Below, in pieces: positions 1-7,083 of a stretch of 41,678 bases of DNA. A program made the translations under genes and the position numbers. The stretch's first letter is position 1. Every line of letters begins with the position of its first letter. The notes beneath the pieces are model-generated. The model was not told the DNA's origin. It worked only from the letters and a program-made list of their open reading frames with translations, and searched no databases. Location: the NCBI GenBank assembly GCA_017462785.1, contig JAFTQJ010000062.1, positions 1-41,678 of the forward strand, written 5' to 3'. The stretch comes from Oscillospiraceae bacterium (GTDB taxonomy: Bacteria; Bacillota; Clostridia; Oscillospirales; Ruminococcaceae).

Positions 1-167
1 GCGGGTACGCAGTACCCTCGCAATAAAGCCCCTCCCCTCGGGGAGGGGTTGGGGCTGCTCCCCACGGGGGGGGGAGACGTCACGAAGTGACAGAGGGGAC
101 GGCACCGGTGAGGTGGGGGTAATTTTTGGGGGTTCTTACCCCAGAAAAAAACTTTGTTGACATGCTG
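1..167. repeat. Right end of a terminator-flanking repeat element (copy A, cut by window start)
   Basis: The first 167 bases match the interior and right end of the element at 16998-17215. They share the GGGTAC-gca-GTACCC hairpin, the CCCCTCCCC-tc-GGGGAGGGG hairpin, the gTCACgaaGTGAc hairpin and a G-rich tract, and they end in the right terminal repeat TTTGTTGACATGCTG (153-167). The terminator hairpin of the neighbouring minus-strand gene follows directly. The left end lies outside the window. The element is short, non-coding and carries no transposase. Confidence 0.75.
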
Positions 168-169
168 AT

Positions 170-194
170 GCTGCTGTACGGAATGTACAGCAGC
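170..194 (-). terminator. Terminator hairpin of the beta-helix gene
   Basis: GCTGCTGTAC and GTACAGCAGC pair around a five-base loop, eight bases past the stop codon of the minus-strand gene. No T-run follows the stem on the minus strand; the right end of repeat copy A begins there instead. This fits interruption of the original terminator by the element. Confidence 0.6.
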
Positions 195-201
195 AAAACG
201 A

Positions 202-1323
202 TTACATCATTTCAGTATTTTCTGTATCCGACTCCATTGTTTCCAACTGTTCCGGCATTTCATTCAGCAGAAGATCTGCCGGAGCCAATGCAGTGAGATC
301 CGCCGGCACCTTCTGCACGCCGTTGATAAGGTACATGGATGCATGTCCAGCCGGCATATAAACACCATAGCTGCCGCCGATCTGATTATAGCTCGATCCG
401 GCTTCCAGACGTGCGATATTCTGTACCGCAGAATCCGCAGACATTGTGCAGTTCAGGCTGACTGCATCGGCGTTTCCAAACAGATAAATGCCGCTTGCCC
501 TCGCATCGGTGGTATTCTGCAAGCAGAATTCCGTGTTTTTGATATATGCCCGAGAGGAGATCTGCACCTCGATGTTATTTCCGAAATTCTGGCTGCCCTC
601 CGCCTGTCCGAACTTTACGCCCTCACAATGCAAAGAGGAACCCTGCTCAACACGAACTACGCCGTATCCGGCAGTGCTGTTCTTGTGGCAGCCGTTCAGA
701 TTGATGTTCTGAATACTGAGCGACGTATTCTGGACATGCAGGTTGCTCGTGGTGCTCGTCTGCTCAAATGTGATCGTGCTGGTGTTCACACCGTTCGTCT
801 GGGTTCCGGCGATATACACCACTGCATTGCGGATATAGAGCGTGGGCACTGTCGCATGCAGCCCTGCCGCAAGCGTCAGGGAAAGGTAGCATCCGGGATG
901 TTCTGCCGCAAACTGGAGAGCCTCACGCACCTCCGCTTCCGTGGAGGCAACGACGTTTCTGGACATATTCTGCTGACGCACATTGACAGCGGACAAACCG
1001 GATGCAGTTTCATCCACAGTCTGCTGCACTGCCGTCAGCAGAGCATCCGTCTGCTCCGCTGTATAATACTGATCGGGGTCAAAACTGCCATCACCCCCTT
1101 CCCCGAACTTATCGAAATTTACCTTCACCCATTTTCTGCCATTGCTCAGGCGGTAGGAACTGCCGCCATTCTCCAATACGAAGAGCTTGCTCCCAACCTC
1201 CCAGCTGGGATGCTCCACGGGGTCGGGGATATCCTCCGCCGTATCGCAGATAATTTCCGTGTAATAGGAAAATTTTCCCTCTGCGTATTTCGCATGTTCG
1301 ATTACGTTTTCACTGAAAGCCAT
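202..1323 (-). CDS. Beta-helix, phage-fibre-like hypothetical protein
   Basis: This 373-residue protein has no signal peptide. Residues 1-110 are a mixed N-terminal part with a short alanine/threonine-rich helix (YYTAEQTDALLTAVQQT). Residues about 125-335 are rich in N, T, S, V and I in short repeating strands (for example SLSIQNINLNGC and AYIKNTEFCLQN), typical of right-handed parallel beta-helices in phage fibres and adhesins. The C-terminus is acidic. The start is set by an AGGAGG site just upstream. No other phage genes are visible, so it may be a lone prophage remnant or a domesticated fibre. Its promoter carries a LexA-like box, which would suit a phage-derived gene. The function is inferred from composition only; a secreted sugar-binding protein seems unlikely without a signal peptide. 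Confidence 0.65.
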   Translation of the reverse strand: MAFSENVIEHAKYAEGKFSYYTEIICDTAEDIPDPVEHPSWEVGSKLFVLENGGSSYRLSNGRKWVKVNFDKFGEGGDGSFDPDQYYTAEQTDALLTAVQQTVDETASGLSAVNVRQQNMSRNVVASTEAEVREALQFAAEHPGCYLSLTLAAGLHATVPTLYIRNAVVYIAGTQTNGVNTSTITFEQTSTTSNLHVQNTSLSIQNINLNGCHKNSTAGYGVVRVEQGSSLHCEGVKFGQAEGSQNFGNNIEVQISSRAYIKNTEFCLQNTTDARASGIYLFGNADAVSLNCTMSADSAVQNIARLEAGSSYNQIGGSYGVYMPAGHASMYLINGVQKVPADLTALAPADLLLNEMPEQLETMESDTENTEMM

Positions 1324-1392
1324 ACAAAATCCTCCTGCTCTCCTGAATCATCATTTTTGCGTACAGAACGACAGCATTTGCTTCTTCTGAAA

Positions 1393-1404
1393 GAACAAAT
1401 GTTC
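1393..1404. promoter_or_regulatory. LexA-like (SOS) box
   Basis: GAACAAATGTTC fits the Firmicute SOS-box core GAAC-N4-GTTC as a near-perfect inverted repeat. It lies just downstream of the -10 of the promoter for the beta-helix gene, a position where a bound repressor would block transcription. The match is by eye, and one 12-base site can occur by chance. Confidence 0.45.
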
Positions 1405-1417
1405 CCGTTCTATTATT

Positions 1418-1446
1418 ATTCTATCATGAAAAAAGGATTCTGTCAA
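1418..1446 (-). promoter_or_regulatory. Promoter of the beta-helix gene
   Basis: On the minus strand TTGACA (1446-1441), a 17-base spacer and TAGAAT (1423-1418) form a near-consensus housekeeping promoter about 95 bases upstream of the start codon. Confidence 0.7.
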
Positions 1447-1479
1447 GAGGTAAAAGAAAAAATGTTCTTTTATTCAAAT

Positions 1480-1527
1480 GAAAAGCATGTGAGGTTCATA
1501 ATACGAAATCCTTTGGCGGGCAGAAAG
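1480..1527. repeat. Decayed fragment of the terminator-flanking repeat (copy F)
   Basis: The stretch GGTTCATAATACGAAATCC followed by TTTGGCGGG aligns with the left interior of copy B (GGTTCAAAGGACGAAGTCC then TTTGGCGGG). Preceding bases (GAAAAGC) also resemble the left end (GAAAAAC). The first hairpin arm has mutated away and no inner modules remain. It again lies within ten bases of a terminator hairpin, that of the methyltransferase gene. Confidence 0.55.
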
Positions 1528-1532
1528 CAATA

Positions 1533-1566
1533 GATCCCACCTCTCTCGGTGAGAGAGGGTGGGATC
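1533..1566 (-). terminator. Terminator of the methyltransferase gene
   Basis: GATCCCACC...GGGTGGGATC forms a long stem around a CTCTC/GAGAG inner stem, ten bases past the minus-strand stop codon. The T-run is weak (CTATT). Confidence 0.6.
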
Positions 1567-1575
1567 ATTACAGGA

Positions 1576-2724
1576 TTACTTGCCAATACGAGTGAGCAGC
1601 ACCACCGTTTCCACATGCTTCGTATGCGGAAACATATCCACCGGCTGGATCTTCCGTACCGTATACCCCAGCTTTTTCAGCAGGAGCAGATCACGTTCCA
1701 GACTTTCAATACCGCAGGAAATGTAAACGATCTTTCTTGGTGCAAGCTTCGCCAGAGATTCCAGAAACCGCTTATCACTGCCGGTTCTTGGCGGATCGGT
1801 GAATACCACGTCCGCAGACTCACCGAATTTCGCCATCCGTTCCATGAATCTGCCGGAATCCTCATTGACAAACTGAATGTTTGTACACTGATTCTGTGCA
1901 GCATTCTTCACTGCATCCGCCGCAGCACTGCTGTTCAGCTCCACGCCGATGACCTCCTTGCAGTGGTCGGAGGCAATGATGCCGATCGTTCCCGTTCCGC
2001 AGTAGCAGTCCAGCACACGGTCATTCTTCGTCAGTCCGGCAAATTCCACCGCCGTCCGGTACAGCACCTCCGTCTGCACAGGGTTCACCTGATAAAAGGA
2101 ACGTGCCGAAATGCGGAACGTCTTGCCGCAGAGCGTGTCCACGATATAGCCCTTTCCGTGGAGGACGAATTCCTGCTCGCCCATCGTCAGCGGCATCGGA
2201 TTCTGACAGACATTCTGCACGACCGTGGTAATGTACGGATGTGCTTTCAGCAGTGCCCCCACAAAATTCTTCTTCGACGGAAACGCACTCTTGCTCGTGA
2301 TGATGCACACCAGATATTCTCCGCTGTGATGCCCTTTCCGCACCATCACATGCCGGATCAGTCCCTTGTCCGTCATGGGGTTGTAGGGGAAGATCTTGAA
2401 TGACCGCATCAGAATGCGGATCGTTGCAATGATCTTGTCCGCCTGCACGTCTTCCAGCATGCAGGTTTCACATGGAACAATTTTCCCGCTGCCAGATTGG
2501 TAGATACCGGAAATGATCTGCCGCTTGGGGTTCGTATAAAAGCCATGCTGCACCTTGTTGCGGTAGTGATAGGGGTGCTTCATGCCGATGATTTTTTCAC
2601 ATTTTGCAAATTGACCGAGCAGCCGTTCTGTTTTCGCCTGCTTCCATTGCAGCTGTTCTCCGTAGCTCTCCCTGAGCTGACAGCCGCCGCAGCGTTTGAA
2701 CAGCCGGCAGTTTTGTTCACTCAT
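1576..2724 (-). CDS. 23S rRNA (uracil-5-)-methyltransferase, RumA/TrmA family
   Basis: A 382-residue SAM-dependent RNA m5U methyltransferase of the RlmD/RlmCD/TrmA family, acting on ribosomal or transfer RNA in the cytoplasm. The N-terminus has CxxxxxCGGCxL cysteines (C6, C12, C15), with a fourth cysteine in the CETC motif, matching the [4Fe-4S] ligands of RumA. The SAM site is DCYCGTGTIG, followed by the TDPPR motif and the YISCG motif with the nucleophilic cysteine. The N-terminal TRAM domain of longer members is absent. An upstream in-frame ATG is possible, but the start at 2724 has AAGGAGG seven bases before it. The exact target uridine cannot be told from sequence. Its -35 lies almost back to back with that of the divergent LRR-dockerin gene. 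Confidence 0.9.
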   Translation of the reverse strand: MSEQNCRLFKRCGGCQLRESYGEQLQWKQAKTERLLGQFAKCEKIIGMKHPYHYRNKVQHGFYTNPKRQIISGIYQSGSGKIVPCETCMLEDVQADKIIATIRILMRSFKIFPYNPMTDKGLIRHVMVRKGHHSGEYLVCIITSKSAFPSKKNFVGALLKAHPYITTVVQNVCQNPMPLTMGEQEFVLHGKGYIVDTLCGKTFRISARSFYQVNPVQTEVLYRTAVEFAGLTKNDRVLDCYCGTGTIGIIASDHCKEVIGVELNSSAAADAVKNAAQNQCTNIQFVNEDSGRFMERMAKFGESADVVFTDPPRTGSDKRFLESLAKLAPRKIVYISCGIESLERDLLLLKKLGYTVRKIQPVDMFPHTKHVETVVLLTRIGK

Positions 2725-2758
2725 AGTTCGTCCTCCTTGAAATTCTCTCTGTGCATTC

Positions 2759-2787
2759 ATTATAACATGTGCAGAGAAAATTGTCAA
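2759..2787 (-). promoter_or_regulatory. Promoter of the methyltransferase gene
   Basis: Minus-strand TTGACA (2787-2782), 17 bases, TATAAT (2764-2759): a full consensus promoter. Its -35 is separated by only four bases from the -35 of the divergent promoter at 2792-2820. Confidence 0.8.
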
Positions 2788-2791
2788 ATGC

Positions 2792-2820
2792 TTGCAAAAT
2801 GGGGCATTCTGTGCTATAAT
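2792..2820 (+). promoter_or_regulatory. Promoter of the LRR-dockerin gene
   Basis: TTGCAA (2792-2797), 17 bases, TATAAT (2815-2820), with an extended TGC directly before the -10. It lies about 60 bases upstream of the start codon. Confidence 0.75.
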
Positions 2821-2878
2821 GAAAGTATTCCGATTTTATCCGACAAAAGTACAGTAACGCACAATGGAGGGAAACAAT

Positions 2879-4471
2879 ATGAAAAAACTGTTTGCACTTT
2901 TAGCCGCCGCTGCATTCCTGTGCAGCCTTTCCGTCCGTCCCCTGTCTGCCGATGCAATAGAGGCGGCAGGTATCGACGATTTCACGCAGCAGACCGCAGA
3001 GAAAAGGGAAAATACACCGGATTTTGATACCTACAATGAAACCTATTCGGACGGGCTTTACGAATTCTATCTCAGTGAGGAGTATGCCTGTCTTTCCGGC
3101 TGCAAGGACCGCACCATCACGGAAGCCGTCATTCCTGCCGAGGTAAAGGGGCTTCCCGTCATCGGCATCACCAATTCGCCCTTTGGCTTCTGCCGCAATC
3201 TCAGAACCATCGTTCTTCCCGATACTTTGCAGTATTTTGAATGGCAGGCTCTGGTCGTTCCGTCAGTCAGACTCGGCAGCAGTGACACCGATCCCGTTCC
3301 TTCCGTTGCGGAAATCGTGGTATCCGAAACCAACCCCTATTACACCGTATCGGACGGACTGCTCTACACCAAGGATATGAAAACCCTGATCGGCTGTCCG
3401 CCGGCATTGGGCATGACGGAGGTGCAGATCTCCGCACAGACGGAAACCATCGGCGATTATGCCTTTGTTGCCTGCCGTGACCTCCGGACTGCTGTGATTC
3501 CGGAGCACGTCAAGCACATCTGCAACGGTGCCTTTGCCGCATGTCCCAGCCTCACCAGAGCCGAGCTGCCCGAGAGCATCACCCTCATTGGCGGTGATAT
3601 GTTCTGGATCTGTGAAAGCCTTTCCGAGGTGACATTCAGGGGAGAACTCGAAAAAATCGGCTATGGAGCCTTCGGCAGATGTACCGCACTGACGGATTTC
3701 ACCATCCCCGAAACCGTGACCTTCATCGGCTGTAATGCCTTTCAGGAGTCCGGCTGCATCGAAAATGTGAACGGTGTCCACTATTTCCAGAACTGGGTCG
3801 TTGGCAGTGATGAGGATGTGCGTGATGCCGTAGTGCGTGAGGGTACCGTGGGCATTTCTGAAATGGCTTTCTCACAGGCAAACGAACTGGAATTGCTGGA
3901 TATTCCTGCTTCAGCAAAATACATTTGCAATCTGCCCGTGATACAGATCGGAAAGCCAAAATCAAGAGTGCATTACAGAGCGGATCACATCTATGAAAAA
4001 ACGCTGATCGGTGCCAGAAGTACCATGGATTTCTACATCTGGGATCCCGACTGTGAGATCTTCGACAGTGAAAAGACGATCCCTGCCGAATACAGATATG
4101 ATGTTCAGGTATGGGAAAGTGATGACGCTTTCGGAGTTTCCGGCAGTTTGGACACAGAATGCGGCGTTCTGACTACGAAAACCATCACCGGAGATGCCGT
4201 GATTCACGGCTATGAAGGCTCCACTGCACAGGCATATGCAGAGAAGTACAACAGAATCTTCGTCCCGATCGCAGAACCCACCGGCGACCTCAACGGTGAC
4301 GGAGCACTCACTGTTGCGGATGCCGTACAGCTCCGGAAATACCTCCTCGGTGCACCGGATGCGGTTCCCTCCGACTGGACAGCCGCCGACATGTACATGG
4401 ACGGCAGACTCGATGCCTTCGACCTGAGCATCGTGAAGAAAATGCTGCTGAATCAGGAGGGAACACGATGA
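2879..4471 (+). CDS. Secreted BspA-type leucine-rich-repeat protein with C-terminal dockerin
   Basis: A 530-residue exported protein. Residues 1-25 are a signal peptide (KK, hydrophobic core, ending near LSADA). Residues about 45-290 contain BspA-like LRR units with I-P-E/L-P-D strands and AFxxC turns. The segment up to about 460 is less regular and ends with the common BspA ending GYEGSTAQAYAEKY. Residues about 468-525 are a type I dockerin with two calcium-loop repeats: GDLNGDGALTVADAVQL and a second ending RLDAFDLSIVKKML. The dockerin implies attachment to a cohesin on a scaffoldin at the cell surface. No catalytic domain is visible, so the LRR part may bind protein or polysaccharide. The start at 2879 is preferred because GGAGGG precedes it, while the ATG at 2864 overlaps that site. 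The stop codon overlaps the next gene (ATGA). Confidence 0.85.
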   Translation: MKKLFALLAAAAFLCSLSVRPLSADAIEAAGIDDFTQQTAEKRENTPDFDTYNETYSDGLYEFYLSEEYACLSGCKDRTITEAVIPAEVKGLPVIGITNSPFGFCRNLRTIVLPDTLQYFEWQALVVPSVRLGSSDTDPVPSVAEIVVSETNPYYTVSDGLLYTKDMKTLIGCPPALGMTEVQISAQTETIGDYAFVACRDLRTAVIPEHVKHICNGAFAACPSLTRAELPESITLIGGDMFWICESLSEVTFRGELEKIGYGAFGRCTALTDFTIPETVTFIGCNAFQESGCIENVNGVHYFQNWVVGSDEDVRDAVVREGTVGISEMAFSQANELELLDIPASAKYICNLPVIQIGKPKSRVHYRADHIYEKTLIGARSTMDFYIWDPDCEIFDSEKTIPAEYRYDVQVWESDDAFGVSGSLDTECGVLTTKTITGDAVIHGYEGSTAQAYAEKYNRIFVPIAEPTGDLNGDGALTVADAVQLRKYLLGAPDAVPSDWTAADMYMDGRLDAFDLSIVKKMLLNQEGTR

Positions 4472-5382
4472 ACCGACCGTATATCATCTGCCACATGCTC
4501 ACCTCCCTTGACGGGAAAGTGACGGGTGATTTCCTGTATACCCCGACCGGACTTGCAGCATCCGAAACCTATTATGAAGTCAACCGCCTGCTCCGTGGGG
4601 ATGCCTTTGCCTGCGGCAGAGTGACAATGGAATCCAGCTTTACAGGGGGATTCCGCCCAGACCTCACGCCCTTTGCAGATGCACAGGTTCCGTCAGGGGA
4701 CTACATTGCCCGTCAGCATTCCTATTATGCCGTATCCTTTGACCGTCACGGAAATGTCGGCTGGACGGATGCTTTCATCCACGACGAGGACGAGGGTTAT
4801 GACAACTGCCACATCATCGAGGTGCTTTGCGAGGATACCCCGAAGCCCTACCTTGCCTACCTGCGGAGCATCGGTGTTTCCTATCTCTTTGCAGGTGCAT
4901 CCGAAATGGATCTCCCTCTTGCCCTTTCCAAGCTCCATGACTGTTTCGGCATCCGCAAAATGCTACTTGAGGGCGGCAGCATCATCAACGGAGCATTCCA
5001 GCGTGCAAACCTGATCGATGAGCTTAGTCTTGTCATTGCCCCGATGACGGCGAATGCAGAGGACAAGCCCCTGTTCTGGGAAAGCACGATGCAGGAATTC
5101 CGCCTTGTGCATGAGAAACTCTTCCATTCCTCCGGCACTGTTCACCTGCGGCTCCGCAATGCCGCCAACCGCTACATGGCAGCCTGCTGGTGTCCGAGGG
5201 GAAGCGACTGCGATTTCGGAATGCAGTGCAGGGAAGGGGTGTACTGCCGCCTGCTTGAAGTCATTGACGTGAACGAACACGACACCGCTTTCCGCTTTGG
5301 CGGCGACCGTGCACAGTTCTTCCGCACAAGAGAAGAAGCGGAGCATTACCTGCAAACCATCCGTCAAACCAACGCAAAATAG
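4468..5382 (+). CDS. RibD C-terminal / dihydrofolate-reductase-like protein
   Basis: A 304-residue cytoplasmic protein. Residues 1-215 match the RibD_C/DHFR-like reductase fold: PYIICHMLTSLDGKVTG at the N-terminus, the middle strand pattern, and LLEGGSIINGAFQRANLIDE near 170, the usual NADPH/substrate-side motif of this group. Such proteins reduce pyrimidine or related substrates, but many are of unknown specificity. Residues about 220-300 form an extra C-terminal segment with several cysteines (ACWCPRGSDCDFGMQCREG) that is not part of the core fold. The ATG overlaps the stop codon of the LRR-dockerin gene, implying translational coupling between a secreted cellulosomal protein and a cytoplasmic enzyme, which is an odd pairing. 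AGGAGGG lies six bases upstream. Confidence 0.75.
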   Translation: MNRPYIICHMLTSLDGKVTGDFLYTPTGLAASETYYEVNRLLRGDAFACGRVTMESSFTGGFRPDLTPFADAQVPSGDYIARQHSYYAVSFDRHGNVGWTDAFIHDEDEGYDNCHIIEVLCEDTPKPYLAYLRSIGVSYLFAGASEMDLPLALSKLHDCFGIRKMLLEGGSIINGAFQRANLIDELSLVIAPMTANAEDKPLFWESTMQEFRLVHEKLFHSSGTVHLRLRNAANRYMAACWCPRGSDCDFGMQCREGVYCRLLEVIDVNEHDTAFRFGGDRAQFFRTREEAEHYLQTIRQTNAK

Positions 5383-5429
5383 CCATCATTCCCAAATCCA
5401 AAAAAATTTCAGTTTTTTTTGAAAAAACC

Positions 5430-5456
5430 TGTAACGAATCCGCTTCCGCTGTGTCT
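5430..5456 (+). promoter_or_regulatory. ECF-type promoter upstream of the sigma factor operon
   Basis: TGTAAC (5430-5435), 17 bases, GTCT (5453-5456) followed by TATA resembles ECF sigma promoters of Firmicutes (AAC-type -35, GTC-type -10). It lies about 75 bases upstream of the sigma gene, suggesting autoregulation. A T-rich tract (5413-5420) precedes it. Confidence 0.55.
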
Positions 5457-5530
5457 TATAGGCGTAAGGGCAAAGGAAAACCTTGGGACGCTCTTATGCG
5501 GTATACCAAAACTGGAAGAAAGGAGAACGT

Positions 5531-6019
5531 GTGTTGAAAGAAGTAGAAGCACTTTACAATACTTATTTCCACGATGTCTACCTCTATGTCAAATCCCTGT
5601 CCCACAGTGATGACATTGCTCAGGAAATGACACAGGAAACGTTTTTCAAAGCGATGAAGTCCCTCAATACCTTCAAGGGTGACTGTGATGTCCGTGTGTG
5701 GCTTTGCCAGATCGCAAAGAACACTTACTATAACTACTGTTCACGCAGCCGGCAGACCCCCGTGGACACCATCCCCGAAACCACAGCGGACACCACTGTT
5801 TCAATCGTGGAATCATTGGAGGACTCCCAGCAGGCAATGCAGATCCACCGCATCCTGCACACAATGGACGATCCCTACAAGGAGGTTTTTACCCTCCGTG
5901 TATTCGGGGAGCTGTCCTTCCGGCAGATCAGCGAGATCTTCGGCAAGACGGAAAGCTGGGCAAGAGTGACCTATCATCGTGCAAAACTGAAAATTATTGA
6001 TGCTCTGGAGGAGGACTAA
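5531..6019 (+). CDS. ECF RNA polymerase sigma factor
   Basis: About 162 residues, the usual length of an ECF sigma factor. Region 2 includes DIAQEMTQETFFKAMKSL and the promoter-melting segment RVWLCQIAKNTYYNYCSR. Region 4 is the helix-turn-helix VFGELSFRQISEIFGKTESW followed by ARVTYHRAKLKI. There are no region 1 or 3 domains. The start is not an ATG: AGGAG at 5521-5525 points to GTG 5531 or TTG 5534, both giving an N-terminus typical of the family; the ATG at 5483 would add an unlikely extension. The stop overlaps the anti-sigma start (TAATG). The partner gene and the ECF-like promoter together mark a classic self-regulating envelope-stress or signal-response operon. The signal is unknown. 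Confidence 0.9.
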   Translation: MLKEVEALYNTYFHDVYLYVKSLSHSDDIAQEMTQETFFKAMKSLNTFKGDCDVRVWLCQIAKNTYYNYCSRSRQTPVDTIPETTADTTVSIVESLEDSQQAMQIHRILHTMDDPYKEVFTLRVFGELSFRQISEIFGKTESWARVTYHRAKLKIIDALEED

Positions 6020-6678
6020 TGATGCAGAAGAATTGTGATTTGATCAAAGACCTGCTGCCCCTGTACGCAGATGAGGTATGCAGCGAAGAAAGCAGAAAGG
6101 CTGTTGCGGAGCATATTTCCGGATGCAGTACATGCCGCAGTATGCTCGAAAAGATGAACAAGCAGCTTGTGGTGAATGTCAACAACGACATCGGCACGCT
6201 CAAACGCATCAAGAGAAGGCTCTGGATCGAACGCATCGTGATCGGACTGATCGCAGCGGGCGTACTCATCACCGGCGGCTGGCTGGGCGGCTTCTATGTG
6301 TTCAATACCGAACAGACCATGGATTATGAGAAATACAATCTCGCCGAGAATGTCTACGCCGAGGAGGATGCTGAGGGCAATGTGTGGCTCGTCAAACAGG
6401 GGCTTGCCATTGAAAGCTGGTTGATCTATCCGACGATCCGTGATAAGAACGGCTGCCACAGCGGCGAAGAGGGCTTCAATATGGAGGAGAAAACTGGCAT
6501 CATGATCACGCTCAAGGAACGCAAAAGCAACGATTTTGTGATGTTCAACATCGACTCCGATTCCCGTTTCTGTCAGGAACGCACCATGATCATCGAAGCA
6601 GGAAGCGAGCTTACGGAATTCTATTATTACGACGACACCACCGATACAGAATATCTGCTCTGGAAGAAGGGAGAATAA
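6019..6678 (+). CDS. Zinc-finger (zf-HC2) membrane anti-sigma factor
   Basis: A 219-residue protein. The N-terminal cytoplasmic domain has the ZAS-type zinc motif (H32, C36, C39 in HISGCSTC, with C21 upstream), which in this family binds and holds the cognate ECF sigma factor. A single membrane span follows at about 73-95, and residues 96-219 form an extracytoplasmic sensor domain with no motif I recognise. The gene overlaps the sigma gene by one base, so the two are probably made in fixed ratio. How the sigma factor is released (proteolysis or conformational change) cannot be read from the sequence. Confidence 0.88.
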   Translation: MMQKNCDLIKDLLPLYADEVCSEESRKAVAEHISGCSTCRSMLEKMNKQLVVNVNNDIGTLKRIKRRLWIERIVIGLIAAGVLITGGWLGGFYVFNTEQTMDYEKYNLAENVYAEEDAEGNVWLVKQGLAIESWLIYPTIRDKNGCHSGEEGFNMEEKTGIMITLKERKSNDFVMFNIDSDSRFCQERTMIIEAGSELTEFYYYDDTTDTEYLLWKKGE

Positions 6679-6679
6679 C

Positions 6680-6976
6680 ATGAACGAAAAGAAATTCTAT
6701 ATACCCGGCATCATTCTGCCGGCGGCAGGCATCCTGCTCAACCTCCTTGTCGGCTCGATCGTGATCGACCTTGCAGTTTTTGTCACATCGCTGGTGCTGA
6801 ACCTGAAAAAACGCAGCACCCACCGCACCGCCATCGGCATTGCCCTGAGCTGCCTGCTGGCTCTCGGGATTCTTGGCATCATCGGCATCATGATCTTTGA
6901 TTTTTCCCATAATGGTACCATCTATCAGCGGGAAGGAACCTTTGCTGATCAGATCCTGCAATTCCTGTTCTGGTAA
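6680..6976 (+). CDS. Small membrane protein of the sigma/anti-sigma operon
   Basis: A 98-residue protein that starts two bases after the anti-sigma stop codon and ends just before a terminator hairpin, so it is the third gene of the operon. Most of residues 7-42 and 52-74 are hydrophobic, giving two to three membrane segments joined by a short basic loop (KKRSTHR). No enzymatic motif is seen. It resembles small DUF4190-like membrane proteins in general form only. Its place suggests a role in the same envelope response, perhaps as a target or co-sensor of the anti-sigma factor. Confidence 0.75.
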   Translation: MNEKKFYIPGIILPAAGILLNLLVGSIVIDLAVFVTSLVLNLKKRSTHRTAIGIALSCLLALGILGIIGIMIFDFSHNGTIYQREGTFADQILQFLFW

Positions 6977-6982
6977 TACCCC

Positions 6983-7013
6983 CTGCCCCCTCCGTTCACC
7001 GGAAGGGGCAAAT
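6983..7013 (+). terminator. Probable terminator of the sigma factor operon
   Basis: TGCCCCCTCCG and CCGGAAGGGGCA pair around TTCA just after the third operon gene, followed by AATTTC. The stem has one mismatch and the T-run is short. Confidence 0.55.
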
Positions 7014-7025
7014 TTCTGCCAAAAC

Positions 7026-7054
7026 TTGCAATATGCCGAAGAATGTGCTATAAT
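7026..7054 (+). promoter_or_regulatory. Promoter of the C39-peptidase gene
   Basis: TTGCAA (7026-7031), 17 bases, TATAAT (7049-7054), with TGC directly before the -10. It lies 30 bases upstream of a start codon with an AAGGAGG site. Confidence 0.8.
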
Positions 7055-7083
7055 GTAGATATTCCAGAAAAGGAGGCACATTC

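Noticed and set aside
5401..5429. Terminator after the RibD-like gene
   Set aside because: The A-run and T-run could pair, but only as a weak A-T stem with no GC pairs. It may simply be an AT-rich tract upstream of the ECF promoter.
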